Below are positions 23,301 through 35,700 of a DNA stretch of 64,000 nucleotides, piece after piece. The translations under genes were made by a program, and so were the position numbers. Positions within the stretch are counted from its first letter, which is position 1. Every line of letters begins with the position of its first letter. The DNA is from Sinohyriopsis cumingii. Taxonomy: Eukaryota > Mollusca > Bivalvia > Unionida > Unionidae. The notes beneath the pieces are model-generated. The model ran no database searches, was not told the DNA's origin, and worked only from the letters and a program-made list of their open reading frames with translations. The stretch is taken from positions 90,454,974 to 90,518,973 of the forward strand of contig CM068838.1 of assembly GCA_028554795.2 (NCBI GenBank). Direction: 5' to 3'.

Positions 23301-24320
23301 CATGGGTCAGCGTAGAATTGTTCAAAGCTCTGAACATGGGATACCAACTGTTAGAAGTGTACGAAATTTGCCACTTTCCCAAGACACAATAATTCCACAA
23401 GGGTGACCCAACGCAGAAAGGCATTTTCGCAGACTACGTGGATGCCTTTTTGAAACTGAGCAAGAAGCCAGTGGCTATCTGTCCTGGTGTCACACTCCCG
23501 AAGACCAAAAGACATTCAGAGAGAAATTCTGGGCACAAGAAGGCATTACTTAAGATCACATTGAGAAAAACGAAGGCAGGCGATCGTTTGCCAAAGTGAT
23601 GTTAAATTGCTTGTGGGGTAAAATGGCACAATGACCGTGTTTACCCAAGATGGAGTATTTGACCGAACCTTTCCGCTACTTTCAGATGATTCACGACAAA
23701 GCCAAATTCATGAAACACGTGGACGTCGCTCGTGAGGATTTGATCTTGGTGAATTACGAAGAAGATCTGAACTTTGTAGAAGATGACCCCTTTGGAAATG
23801 TCATCATTGCAGCTTACATGACAGCTCATGCTCGCTTAAAATTGTACGAAGCTTTAGAACTGTTAGGGGAACGTGTCTTGTACTTTGACATGGACAGTTG
23901 CATTTATATCGATCACCCGAGTCAACAGCACCCTGACATCGAAGGAGACCGTTTAGGAGCCTGGACAGACGAGCACCCCGATGACAAGATTCTAAGTTTA
24001 GTCAGTGGCGGTCCCAAAAATTACGGCTACGAATACTGGGACAAACAAGGAGAAGTGCACACGAAGTGTAAAGTGAAAGGACTTACTCTGAATTATCGTA
24101 CCAGTCGAGTGGTCAACTTTGGCGTATTGAAAGAAGCCTTGCAGTCTAGAGAAAGTGACCACCTATCAACCCAACAAGATTGTACGTTTACCCACACATC
24201 ACATCGTCAGTCGACCCTTGGAAAAAGTCTATCAAATCGTGTAGCAGAAGCGAGTGCGGCTTCCCACCCACTTTACTTTGCCGTATGGACATGTCGGTAT
24301 AAAACATTGGTTGTAAGAGG
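20366..24320 (+). pseudogene. polB: Protein-primed family B DNA polymerase (Polinton type), broken
   Basis: In order there is an N-terminal Polinton-type domain (20366-21310) and a Cys-rich zinc-binding cluster (21340-21640). The 3'-5' exonuclease motifs follow: FDFE near 21706, HNFSGYD near 21971 and YRRSDVD near 22348. Polymerase motif A (DVCSLYP) lies near 23028, motif B (KVMLNCLWG) near 23596 and motif C (YFDMDS) near 23881. Lesions are TGA at 20960, a frameshift at about 21300-21330, another at about 21765-21780, TAA at 23390, a frameshift near 23465, TAA at 23551, TGA at 23632, a frameshift near 24150 and TAG at 24242. There is no ATG at the first open position; the earliest in-frame ATG is 20402. 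The active-site residues survive, but the gene cannot yield a full protein. Confidence 0.9.
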
Positions 24321-24339
24321 ATAGCCACCCACCAGAAGG

Positions 24340-24810
24340 ATGACTTCGCCACAGCAAGAATCGAGTGAGAAATCCAGTGAGAACTCCAAGTTCAAACCCT
24401 ACCATTTTCCAGTCTTCTTACCTGACTATTGTGATTGTGCCCGTCGATTGGACACGTTTCAAAAATGGCCTACGGATAGGGAAGGATTACCTTCTTCGTA
24501 TGTTTTAGCTAGAACAGGATTTGTCTACTTCGGACCCAAGTCAGGATTGGGATACGAAGTACAGTGTTTCGCTTGCGGACTGAAGTTACGAATGGATCTA
24601 TGTATCTACAAAGATTCAGCTATTCTGGAACATACTCGATGGTCTCCGCACTGCCCTTACCTTTCAATGGCCTTTCCACCCATTAAACTACGGTACAATT
24701 ATGACGGTACCTTAGAGACGGTACCTTCCAAAACTAGACGTAAACACATTGCATCCTATTGCATTGTTGTTTCTTTTCCACATAATAGCTTATTTTTTAT
24801 AAAATGTTAA
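24340..24810 (+). CDS. BIR-domain (inhibitor-of-apoptosis-like) protein
   Basis: One BIR domain spans roughly residues 33-108: RLDTFQKWP at its start, a GFVYFG strand, then the zinc ligands CFAC, the His of EHTRW and the Cys of SPHCPYL. BIR domains bind caspases or IAP-binding peptides, and large DNA viruses use them to block host cell death. There is no RING domain and only one BIR. The last 30 or so residues look like read-through into AT-rich DNA, so the native end may be missing or spliced. The gene starts just after the polymerase remnant and on the same strand, which suggests it belongs to the element, though capture of a host exon is possible. Confidence 0.7.
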   Translation: MTSPQQESSEKSSENSKFKPYHFPVFLPDYCDCARRLDTFQKWPTDREGLPSSYVLARTGFVYFGPKSGLGYEVQCFACGLKLRMDLCIYKDSAILEHTRWSPHCPYLSMAFPPIKLRYNYDGTLETVPSKTRRKHIASYCIVVSFPHNSLFFIKC

Positions 24811-25309
24811 ACTTTACTAATCTTTTTTCAAGATCACTTTAGTTTGCAAAAATATATATTGTCATTTATTGGCATTCTACATTGAATTTTGTAAACTAGC
24901 TATAAACCTGACCTAATTACTCAACTTAACTGCTGACAGAAACAGTCTACAGTAAATGTATTTCATTTCTATAGCTCGATGGATAAACATTACATCTTTT
25001 AAAGCTGTGCACAGAATAGGCCGATATATCACGAGTCAGGAAAACATGGGGGTGGTATCCCCTGTGTCCAAAATTAATATCATTTTGAATAGAATATTGT
25101 AGTGACAATTGCCTCTTTTCAAATGGTAAGCATTGCTTTTTTTATTTTCGTCAATCTGTCAAATTCGGTATGCATTTTGCTTTAATATTTGAGATGGAAA
25201 CCTTAGGTGCATAGAAATGTCAGACAGCATTGTACATCATGGATGGTGTCCAACATACTTTTATGATCATAAAACAAAATCCCATTGTTTTAGTTATGGC
25301 CACTGATTT
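24811..25309. other. Spacer without features
   Basis: AT-rich DNA. No gene, repeat or terminal inverted repeat of the preceding element was seen. Confidence 0.4.
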
Positions 25310-26850
25310 AAAAAATATTCATCCAAGCTAAATATAATAATAATAATAATGAGGACTTTGTATAGCGCCTAATCTTTAGAAGCTCTAAGCGCTTTGCAAC
25401 ATTAGACAACATAAAAACATACACAATGATGATTACAAAAACAAACACCATGAAATTAGAAAACATAAAAAACATGCTGAGAATATTTAAGGTAGTTAAC
25501 ATTATTAAGTCATTAAGTTTGTTTTTGTAGTCAGAATAAGTAGTTTTGAGAGCACTCTTGAATGGGATCACTGCGTCTTTGTGTCTAAGTTCAGTGGGCA
25601 ATTCATTCCATGTTGCTGGGCCCTGGTATGCAAAAGAATGCTGTCCATATGACTTTGTTTTCATAGTGAGAATAATGAGTATATGATTGTCGGAAGAGGA
25701 GTGTAAGTATCTTGCTTGTGTGTACACATAGGTGAGGTCGGATAGGTATGTTGGACTAGAGTCTGTCAGTGAAACGTAACACAGAGAACTAATGTTGTGT
25801 TTGATTCTGGATCGAATGGATAGCCAGTGTTGGGCACAGAGCAGCGGGGAGGTGTGCTCTGATTGTGGTACTCTAAGTATGATCCAAGCAGCTATGTTTT
25901 GAACTTTTTGAAGTTTCTGCAGTAGATATTAAGATGAACAAGACAGAATTGAGTTACCATAGTCCAGTCTTGAAAGTAGTAATGAACACACAAGTGTTTT
26001 AGTGGCATCAACTGAAAGATATCTGAGAATGGAGCTGATGTGTCTCAGCTCAAGATATGCAGCCTTGCATATGTTCATGACATGTTGGTGCAATGTGAGA
26101 GTACTGTCCAGAGTAACACCTAGGTTTTATACTGATTGTGTGAATTTAATGTTGGTGTTGCTGATATTTATTGTGTGAGGTAAAGGATGTGAATGAGAAA
26201 GTCTTTGTGTTGTAATCAGAATGGCCTCAGTTTTATCATCATTCATCTGCAGCTTGTTACAAGTCATCCATGATTTCACATCAGAAATGCACATCTCTAC
26301 ACCTTGGATGGTAGCATCAACTTCAGTTGGGTGGCTAGATTTGTATATTTGGATGTCATCAGTGTACAATTGGTGAGACACTGGATGATGATCTATGACA
26401 CTTGAGAGCAGCTGAGTGTATAGAGTGTAGAGAACAGGTCCAAGAACAGACCCCTGTGCAACACCACAACATAGATCAACTGGGCTGGAGTGTAATCTAT
26501 TTGCAGACACAATTTGTGTCCTGTGGCAAGGGCGATATGCAGATTGTACATTGCTAAAAAGACTGTTTGAATTCAGACAAGATGCAAGCTGGGATTGAAC
26601 AACCTTTTGTAAGATTTTTTATATGAATTGGAGATTAGAAACCGGGCAGTAGTTCTTTAAATCCTTATGGTGTAGTGTTAGTTTCTTCAGCAGAGGTTTT
26701 ACAATGGGAGTTTTGAAAAATGATGGAAATTATGCTGATGAGAGAGAGGTATTAATAACATCAGTTAGTGAAGGCAATACTGGATCTAAGCACTCAAGCA
26801 GCAGTAATGTTGGAATTGGATCAAGTTCACATGACTTTGGTGCACTCTAG
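25310..26850 (-). mobile_element. CR1/L2-like LINE, truncated and decayed
   Basis: Read on the minus strand from about 26850: LDPIPT and PLLKKLTL segments of the RT fingers, NLQFI, then after an internal deletion GVAQGSVLGPVLYTLYT and the catalytic palm HQLYTDDIQIY (26127-26510). Then comes the RT tail with SFAYQGPATWNELPTELR (25560-25660). The 3' end is an ATT/AAT microsatellite at about 25330-25350, as CR1/L2-type LINEs have. Frameshifts and stops show that it is dead. Confidence 0.75.
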
Positions 26851-27312
26851 GATGATTATTTAAAGATGAAAATCTCAAGTGGAAACCTTTCTGGTCAGCC
26901 ATCTCATCCAAAACCTCCTGAAATGGAGAGTATTTTGCAGACTCCAAGATTTCCTCTTATCCTGCTGGTATGTTCTATTTAGTTTATCTGGTCTCTTTTT
27001 ATTTTTTATCAATTGCTTTTATACCATGCCACAATTGGAAATTCTTTATCAAAAGTATGTATAAATTTCATCATTTTTCTGTCTGTTTAATAAGATGTGT
27101 TTAAGAGTACTTACTTACTCATGATGCTGTATATATGAGATTAGATGTTTTGTTAAAAAAGAATGCATTTTGTGATATATTGTATCACTGCTTTATATAC
27201 AGTGGTCATTGCAACCAGTATGCATTTTGTTTACATGCCAAAAAATCCAGTCTGATTTCTTTGTTTCTTTTTTACTGCAATTAAGGAGTAGTGATAATCT
27301 TTATACTCTTAG

Positions 27313-29470
27313 CTGCATCCAGAAGGACAACACCATCACCATCCCCATCCACTCTGGAGTGGAGAATATAAAGATTTCTCTCTGCCAGTTCCTCTGCAAG
27401 TAGTAAGTATTGAGGATGGAAAAAAATGTACATTATAGAATAATGAAACAAATACTACAGGTGTTGACTTTTATATAATCTCTTCTTTCATTTCCAGCTC
27501 TTTAAATACGAGTAGGTCAATTATACACTGTATTTATGAATTTAATTCTCATCTAAGGTAGTAGAACTGTTTTATGTTTGACAAAATGTTGGGTAATTTG
27601 TGGCCATACACTAAAAACACATTTTGTAGCATTTAAAAATGCTTATGTTCAATGCACGTAAAACTCATTGGTTTGTTGTCACTTCAGTTGATAATAGTCT
27701 TGTCATCTTGTAGACATTTTGAATGTTAGTGTTCAATGCTAAGGTCATATACATTGATTCAACATCAAAATTTGTTTGCAAAATGGAAGATTATGACATG
27801 AAAGCACAAGCATTTGTAGCTTAGATACTGTTATTTCAGATCATTGTGAGATGTTAATTAATTAAATTATAGGTCATAAAACATACTGTTCAAGACTTAT
27901 TTGTGCAAATAAACAATGAATTGTTTTTCATTGATGTGTCGACTATTCATCATTCCATTGGTTTTTTTATTTTTCTTTCTGATGTATACCATTGTCTTGT
28001 GTAAGTCAGACGCCTAAACCATCTACATTGAATGCAGACTTTACAGACACCAGCAGTGAAACAACATATCCAGGAAATAAAAAAATAAAGGATTATAGAG
28101 AAAAGTTTTCATATAAACTGTACAAAAACCATGTATTTCATTTCATAAATATATTTCATTGTTAAACCCATGTTCACTGTACAGATCTTTTTAAGGAGTT
28201 TATAATAATGATCTTGATCTTTCAAAACTAATTTCATCACAAATCTGTTACAGATTTCCAGTTCAATGTACTTATGAAACTGGATACAAATATTGAGAAT
28301 TTGTTGGAGCAGCTGGCCCTCCAAGTACATACACAAGGCCCAGACACAGAATATAGAGAAGAAATTCTTGCAATGCCATGTGATTCAGTGGAGGAACTAG
28401 AGGGCCTTTGCCAGAGGTTGGAGGAGAATCCCAAACTCTCCAAGAAGATGGTAAATTGGGGCTTTATTTTCTATTTAAAAAAACTGTTATAACCTTTATT
28501 TGCTGTTGTGAACCTCAATATGCATTATGCAAGTTCTGCAGTGCCTGTATAATTATTTTTGGGGGTGGGGTGAACATGTAGTGGTCGGCTGTTTTGTCTT
28601 ACGGATGTAGGCCAAAACATGTTTAGAGATGAACATGTAACAGGTATTTTACTACATATACACTATTACATATTATGTGGCTACTTTAATTCAATCCTTG
28701 AGTGAATGTCATTTATGAAGTTAATAGATTCACGGTGGTTAATTTGGTTTATAATTGCTATTAGTACATTGTGTTGCATAGTTAATGTTATCAAATTTTT
28801 TTCAAGTTAGAGAAATTAAATTTGCTTGCAAAACCATGGCAAAAAATAACTATATACAAGCATATTTTGTCACATCGATCATGAAATACTACTACTAATA
28901 ATAATATCAAAATCAAAAAATAGTAATATTATTATTATTATTATTTTCAGATATGCTACTTGAGCTCCCTTGGCAGGTTTACAATTGGGGATAGTGTCTG
29001 CAGGATGATGAAAAAGCTTAAAACAAAAAGACTGGCCAGAGTATAGTCCAAAGGGACGTAAAGGGAAAAAAGCATTTCAAGAGCTTGTGATATGTCAGGT
29101 TTTGATAAGTAAGTATGGCTTGATTTAAATTGTGTTTTTCATGTGACTTGCCAGAGATTTTTAAATGAATTGATAAAGTAACTTGAGACACATTTCAAAG
29201 TACATGTTTTAAAAATATTCCATTGATTATTGCTGGCATTTAGAAAAATGCAATGCATCCTTTGTTGTGAAACTTATTTTAAAACATTGTATTACTCTTG
29301 CAGAAGCCTGCTTGAAAACTAATGGCAAAGCAAAGGCAAATGGAATGGAAGAGACCATATCAGAGACCCTCAAATATGCACCCAACCAACGCAGAATGAT
29401 AAAAAACAAGATAATCCAAATGACTCTTATTTCATCAATATTGGATTCAGTTTCGTCTTTTAAAGCATAG
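27313..29470 (+). pseudogene. DUF4806-like spliced gene, with a frameshift in one exon
   Basis: Exons are inferred at 27313-27402 (donor GTAAGT), 28262-28450, 28951-29108 (donor GTAAGT) and 29304-29470. The first three junctions keep frame. The third exon shows the DUF4806-type pattern: LPCDSVEELEGLCQRLEENP at the end of exon two continues into YLSSLGRFTIGDSVCRMMKK. A stop occurs at 29044, and the family-like sequence KGRKGKKAFQELVICQV continues in the +1 frame up to the donor. AATAAA at 29947 may be the poly(A) signal. A further upstream exon at about 26850-26967 is possible but unsupported. DUF4806 proteins are often transposon-linked and of unknown function. The shift means decay or an assembly error. 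Confidence 0.45.
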
Positions 29471-29952
29471 TATTTGCAAAGCGGATGCATTTCTAAACTG
29501 ATAACAAAATCAGCTTATCCTATTGCCCAGGACTATCAGAGCTAGAGTCCAGCTAACTACAATATGCATATATCTTGTCTGATCGGACAGGTGCCTCCAT
29601 TTGGAATTTTTATTCACATGAAATATTTGGATGAAATAAATTCATCTTTGTGCAAATTGATTGCACCATCCACTTGCCAGAAATGACAAGTAAGTGCAAA
29701 GTTATCTTGTATCATGGCTTAACGATAGTAAGGGAAGCACAAGTGCAGTGAAGAAAATTTCATACATTTTTATAATGCTGATTAACATGACTTCTGCATA
29801 TGTAACTAGTGCTGAGATGATATGACTTTATTTAAGCATTACAATTTTGTTTTAATTTGCAGGTGCCTGAGCAGAAGAAGTAATAGATAAACTTTACAGT
29901 GGAGTTGGAGACTGATTCTGATTCATAATCTTAATTAAATCTAGAAAATAAA

Positions 29953-30590
29953 CATTAAAGTCATATTAAAATATCTGTTGTATTGTTTCCTTCTTTCATT
30001 TTTCTCTTAAAAACAAATGTCTGAACCTTTAGTCTGTAAATTCAGTGGATTCCTTATCAGCCCATCTACTTTTACTTTACACCATGCTACTTTAAAAAAA
30101 AAATGAATTATCCCCATTGGGGTAGGTCCCCCCAACCCCCCACCCTACTTTGTCAACTTACCTGCCACATTTAAATCTAATGGAAGGCCCTGCTGTAAAG
30201 CCTGTTAGTAAAACTACCCAACAAGAGGATTTCATACATTTGCAACTCCTAGATGGATGGTAATGTTTTCATTTTTGTAATGTAGATTTGGACATTCTTG
30301 CCACCAGTATGGAATATGTGTTTCAGAAACACAAGCAGCTTTCATCAGATTTGCATATAGGTTTTATATGTTGTGAGTATGTTGTAGGAAGTTTTTTTAA
30401 ATAACATCATATGAGATGATGCCAGTGGAAATGGCAGAAAAGTGTCTGTATTGTTCACCAACTACACCTTGTTCTTACAAAATGTGGCTGTTACACATTC
30501 CCATGATGATGTCACTGACAGCCATCAGTGAGGAATGCCCCAACAAGCATAATACAAATTGCTTCCATTGTAATTGTTACAATTCCATTC
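29953..30590. other. Spacer without features
   Basis: AT-rich DNA with short C runs near 30125. Nothing recognisable was seen. Confidence 0.4.
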
Positions 30591-30594
30591 TGAC

Positions 30595-30920
30595 CACTCC
30601 GGTGTCCTAGTGGTTAGAGCGTCCGCCTCAGAAGCGGGAGGTCATGGGTTCAAACCCCAGCCAAGTCATACCAAAGACTTACAAAAATGGTATTAACAGC
30701 TACCTCGCTAGACGCTCAGCATTAAGATGTTAGTGTTAGGACTGATCGGCCTGGTGTCAGGATAATGTGACTGGGTGCAACATCATACTACATGTTTGCA
30801 GCATGATGCCCCAGTGCTATACATCACTATAAACTGCCACACTGCAGACATCGTAGCAATATGACTGAAAAATTATTCAAGCTACGTTAAAAATCCAATC
30901 ACACACACAATTCCATTCTA
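30595..30920 (+). repeat. tRNA-derived SINE (family B), copy 2
   Basis: This is the better preserved copy. The head has CTAGTGGTTAGAGCGTCC (box A region) and GGGTTCAAACCCC (box B). The body then matches the copy at 5690-5999 up to AAGCTACGTTAAAAATC and a CA tail. Copies with this arrangement are common in molluscs as far as I recall, which is part of the case for the host group. Confidence 0.75.
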
Positions 30921-32240
30921 CGATCCAGAACCAACACTAATTCCGTACTACAGTTCTTGCATTTCAATCCAATTTTGCTTTTGAAATGTAGTGCCACTCA
31001 ATTCATAATGAACCCATTCATTTCAAACACTCGCAAATACTTATTATTCCTGTCTACAACTGAAAAATATCTATATAAAAAAACGTGTAACTGTGTTTTA
31101 TGCAAGGGCATGGAGATGCACAAAAACTTGCACCTGAAGCTTGAATAAAACCCCGACTGTGGATAAGACTTTACCCATCGATTACCCCAGCTTGGGGATA
31201 AATTCCGACCGTGGCGATTTATTATATATCCTATGACTGCTCCAGCTTGAGGGCAAAATCCAAGCACATCCCTAAAAAGATAACAAGTATAGCGGCTCTT
31301 TACCTTCTGTAAATGCCACTTGAGCTTCCTGATGCTGTTGTATCTGCCATTTGACAGAATCACGAATGTGGATATATTTCTTAATTGCCTCTAGTTGTTG
31401 AGCTAGTTTAGCTGTATGAAATTCCTTTGTGCAGACTCACTCATTATTAATATTACAACAGTGATTTAATTACACATCACCTGTCAGCACACCGATGATA
31501 AGTCAGTTATTTTATAACACACCAACAAGCTTGCCCCTTGCACCCCCCGCCCTTTTTTTTTTATTTGGGCACCTGTGGACATGAATCTGCAAGGCTCAAA
31601 TTGTCATTTTTAATATAAGATCTCAACATTTTTAAGGCCTTAATTTTAAAGACATCCTTAAAACCCCCAAAAGGTTATCAACTGGATCACCAGCCTTCGT
31701 TTAGAGTAACAGCAAGTATATATATATATTTAGGTCTAAGGAAACACAATAAAAATGTTTGATTTAACAATGACATATTTGCCTCAGGTCTGTGATCCTG
31801 AAGTGAATATTAACTGTCCATTTATTTTCTTGGCTTTTCTTTACTAGGAAATTGATTATAGAGATTTCTGCAATGGTGAAGGCAATGTAAAAACTGGTTA
31901 CTATAACATACTTTTTACGCCATGTTTGAAAAAATAAATCCAATGGAAAGGTTATAGTCTGAAAATCTTCATTAAATTAAGTTAATATAGGGGAAAAAAC
32001 TTTAAGCGTTCATAAATATTTTTCAGTGCTGAATAAAGATATAACATAACACTTTCTGCTGTGATTTTAATAGTTTCTGAGAGCATGAAAAATTTCTAGA
32101 ACTATAATGTATAAATGTTTTCAAAAGATTATATTAATATGAGGGAAAAATCTGTTATGAAATAAACCGACAAGATCTTGTATGAATTCATGTTATCTTT
32201 AAATATGATATTTGTGTGAAAATATCTGGCAGAAAAAACA
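30921..32240. other. Unannotated host DNA
   Basis: No gene was recognised. A short TA run lies near 31716. Confidence 0.4.
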
Positions 32241-32760
32241 AGATGGTGCCACTCACACATACAATGTGGTTGCCACAGTAGCCATATTAAGAAACTTTTT
32301 ATCGCTACTTCTGAATGGATAATTGTGTCAGCGTGTCAACATGTGTACAAAATACTTATGTTGATGTCTAGCAGGTCCTGAATGAGAATTATGGTGCTGT
32401 ACAGACATCCTATAAGGCCACCAATGTGGCCATCCTGAAAATCTTGGTATAACTACTTCTCCTGAATGAATCGTCATATCAGTGAAAGACTTCTTATGTC
32501 TAGTTGGACGTAAATGAAAATAGTGCCAATCTAACCTCCAATATGGCTGTTTTAATGGGCATCTGGAAAACCCCTTCCTTGCTACTTCTCCTAGATGGCT
32601 GGTCATTTTGACATTGTGCTTTCACTAGATGACCTATTTGATGTATGGTTGGCCGTAAATGGAACTATGCATATGGTTTTGATGTCTAGTTGGTCCTAAA
32701 TGTGGTTTTTGCTGCTCATAAACTGCTAATGGTATTATAGTTGGTTCCTTAATGAAACTG
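32240..32760. repeat. Degenerate tandem repeat
   Basis: Blocks such as GATGTCTAGTTGGTCCTAAATG (variants near 32364, 32493, 32683) and CTACTTCTCCTGAATG (near 32308, 32452, 32582) recur at irregular spacing of about 130-190 bp. This is an old, diverged short tandem array. Confidence 0.45.
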
Positions 32761-35700
32761 CTGTACAAAATTAAAAGGCCTTCTCACTTTCTATCAAGTT
32801 AGATACAATTATCTTTACCAGCTAGGATTTCTTGATCCTCTTTTTTATACATCAACCCTTCGCATATGTAGTTAGCTAAAACAGTATTTTGAACAATTAA
32901 TTGCCCTCTTGCAAATACAATCCCAATTGCATGCTTTTACCAGTGTGAGAGCTCCTTATATAAGTAGCTAAGTATTCAGTAACTGAATTTCCACATCCAC
33001 ATGCATCAACTCAGAATTAAAAGTTGCAAAACATATACAAATTTGAAAATCTTGAGACATGTGTCACTTTGCATGGTGGGTGTTATGATTTAAATGCAAC
33101 AAGGAAATTGAATTAGGGTTAATTTCTTTAAGCTGTATTCAATCATGGGGCCCTGGATTATAGAATGGTCTAGGCATACACATCACTAATCAACTCTCTC
33201 TAGTCCAACCAATGTGTGGATATGAGAAAGCTTGCCAGTAGCGTTATGTGTGTTGATTTCTTCCAATAAATATGTTGGCTGCCATGTAAAGTCTATGATG
33301 TCCTGAAAAATGGTGTTAAGCTCCATACAAGCAAGCTAAACAATCAATGATATAATGGAACAGTAGACACCATTTTAGCTAAATATGCCAAGAATTGATT
33401 TAGAGACTTGGTTAGTGATGATGACTTAAAATTGGCAAGGGATTAAAAAGATGAAAGAAATGACCTTTCATGGCACTGTAATATAACAAATGAGGAAAAA
33501 CAAAAGTTTATTGCATTTGAACCTTTTGTTTTTTCAGTTTCAATTTAAGTCATAAGGCCCCTTATTTTGCCTTACCAAACATATAGCAAGTTATTACCTC
33601 AAGCCCTAGCACTAATAATGCCTCACAAGTAAGCAGTCTTTTATGAAGTCTCAGGTCTGAGTATATGTCTAGCAATACTTATGTCCAGTTTGTTTATAAA
33701 ATTCTTTCTCACATGGTACAGTTTTCAGAGAGACACGATAAATTCAACAAGTGTGGTAATGAAGGGACAGACATTCTTTATTTATGCACACATCCCAAAG
33801 GGACATTGCTATGTTTGAATCAACACTGAACTGAAGAATGGAGCATCAGCTGCATCAATTAAAATATTGTGGCCCACACAAAATACTGCAAGGACTATAA
33901 TCAATTTATGAGTGCAATGGGCATGAATTACTGTAGCAGACTGGAGGAAGTAATCCGAATTTATTAATATCTTGAAGCTAAATATAGTAAAGTTTTCATC
34001 TATAATCTGTGGAATCGTTTTTGCACACAGTTTGCAGGATTTGTCTTTGGGTCATCGTTTTTCTTTTTCTTCATCTTTCTAGCTCATGGTATCTTGATAA
34101 GTCTTATGGTGCCGTGCAACTGCACTTGATGATTACCACAGACAGTGACATTGTATCAAATCTTCTGGGATCAGATGATTCAATGCAAATTCCACATAAC
34201 CTATCACCATCCTCATGTTTGCCATCTGACTTACTAAGTTATTTTGCCTAAATAATAATAAAAACAATCTGGTCTGATGTATTGATAGCGTTCTGAATGA
34301 CCATAATATATTCTCTGTATCTACCCTAGAAAATCCTGAGTGGATCGCTGTTTGGTTTTAATAAACCAAAGTAATCCAATGAAAGGCATTTTACAGACAC
34401 AAGTGTCTGTTTCCTGTATGCAGTGATTAAATGATAGTATTATGTCTTTATTTTTTTAAAACTGATGATACATATGATCACCTTCAATGTGCAATATTAG
34501 TCATGTTAATTAACGAGTGGGCAATATTTGAATTTCAAAGATAAAAGTGTATGCCATGATCACTTTAGTAGGATGATTTGTCAAGTGAGGTTATCTTTTC
34601 TGTTTGAATAAATATTGTTAACTAAACTATTTTCGCAAGTTATGACATAAGAATGATTCAAAGAAAGAAAATTCATTAAATTGAACATATAAAATGTAAT
34701 ACTGCAACAGAGTCTAGATGAACTATTTCTTCAGAGACACAATCCAGACTCTGTGGCAGCAAAATTATCAAATAGGACACAACTAAGAGACAATCACATT
34801 TTCAGTCACAATGGTTTGACAATTATCAATGGCTTGAATTCATTGACTGTGAAGGCAAAGTGATTTGCAGTTACTGCAAAAAAAGTTCCCAAACTGTCAC
34901 AGATTTTAAATTCTACCAGTGGACTTGTAAGTGTAACTGACAAATTCAGGATTTAATCAAGCAAGTCTCATGATAGTATTATACCTAATAAAGCAAAATG
35001 TAGCACAGTATATTCATGACACTTAGGCCAGCATGTACAAAATATTCCTCAAGTTACAGTTGCTAGCACTCCACTAAGAAATGTCATTTTATAATAAATG
35101 AAAATGTAATGGAAAAAAAAATCGATAAAGTGATTGCACTCTTTAACATAGCCTACTACCTAACTCAATAATGAAAATGATTTGGTTCATTATATCTTTG
35201 TGTTTTATGGAATAAATGCATACATCTGATTGAATTTTAGGCAAGAGACTGAACTTTTGGGTTAAGTTAAAATGTATGTGGAACAAATGCATTTTCTAAA
35301 ACTACTTGTATCAGTGTGCATTGTGACTTTTCTTTAAGATAACTCTAAATGGTACTGGGTATATATCATTTTCTTCAACTGCACACTGTTGTCTTCCATT
35401 TGATTTGATGACTTACAGCTATACTATCTACACAGTAGGCCTCAACATCAGGAAAAATTATGTATACTTCAGTTACAGCTGAAATAAGTTTTGCATTAGT
35501 ACCTGAATCAGACAAGAAAGGTTGTGTTCTGGTGTGTGAATAGAAATGGCTAAAAGTAATATAGACAAAAGCCATAAGAGTACACAAGTTACATATGAAA
35601 ACCACCAATTCACTTGCATGTGTGGCATACAAGTTCAAAGATTTGCTTCATGTTTATTTGTGTACACACATTGTTCAACTCATAAGATATTTTAAGAGCT

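Larger units (their letters stand above)
17985..24810. mobile_element. Decayed Polinton/adintovirus-type element
   Basis: The stretch contains a broken protein-primed family B polymerase (20366-24320), a BIR gene, a CCHC gene and a divergent gene pair. All are compact, and all are richer in CpG than the DNA on both sides. No integrase, capsid, protease or packaging ATPase was found, and no terminal inverted repeats were recognised. The outer limits given here are approximate. The polymerase belongs to the usual Polinton type and is clearly different from the one in the intact element at 37091-51643, so the two elements are of different lineages. Confidence 0.65.

Noticed and set aside
26850..26967. 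Upstream exon of the DUF4806-like gene
   Set aside because: Acceptor and donor are plausible, but the acceptor falls at the edge of a LINE and the translation has no family signal, so it was left out of the gene.
30595..30680. Functional tRNA gene
   Set aside because: Box A and box B are present, but the stems do not pair well and the sequence continues into a repeated SINE body shared with 5690-5999.
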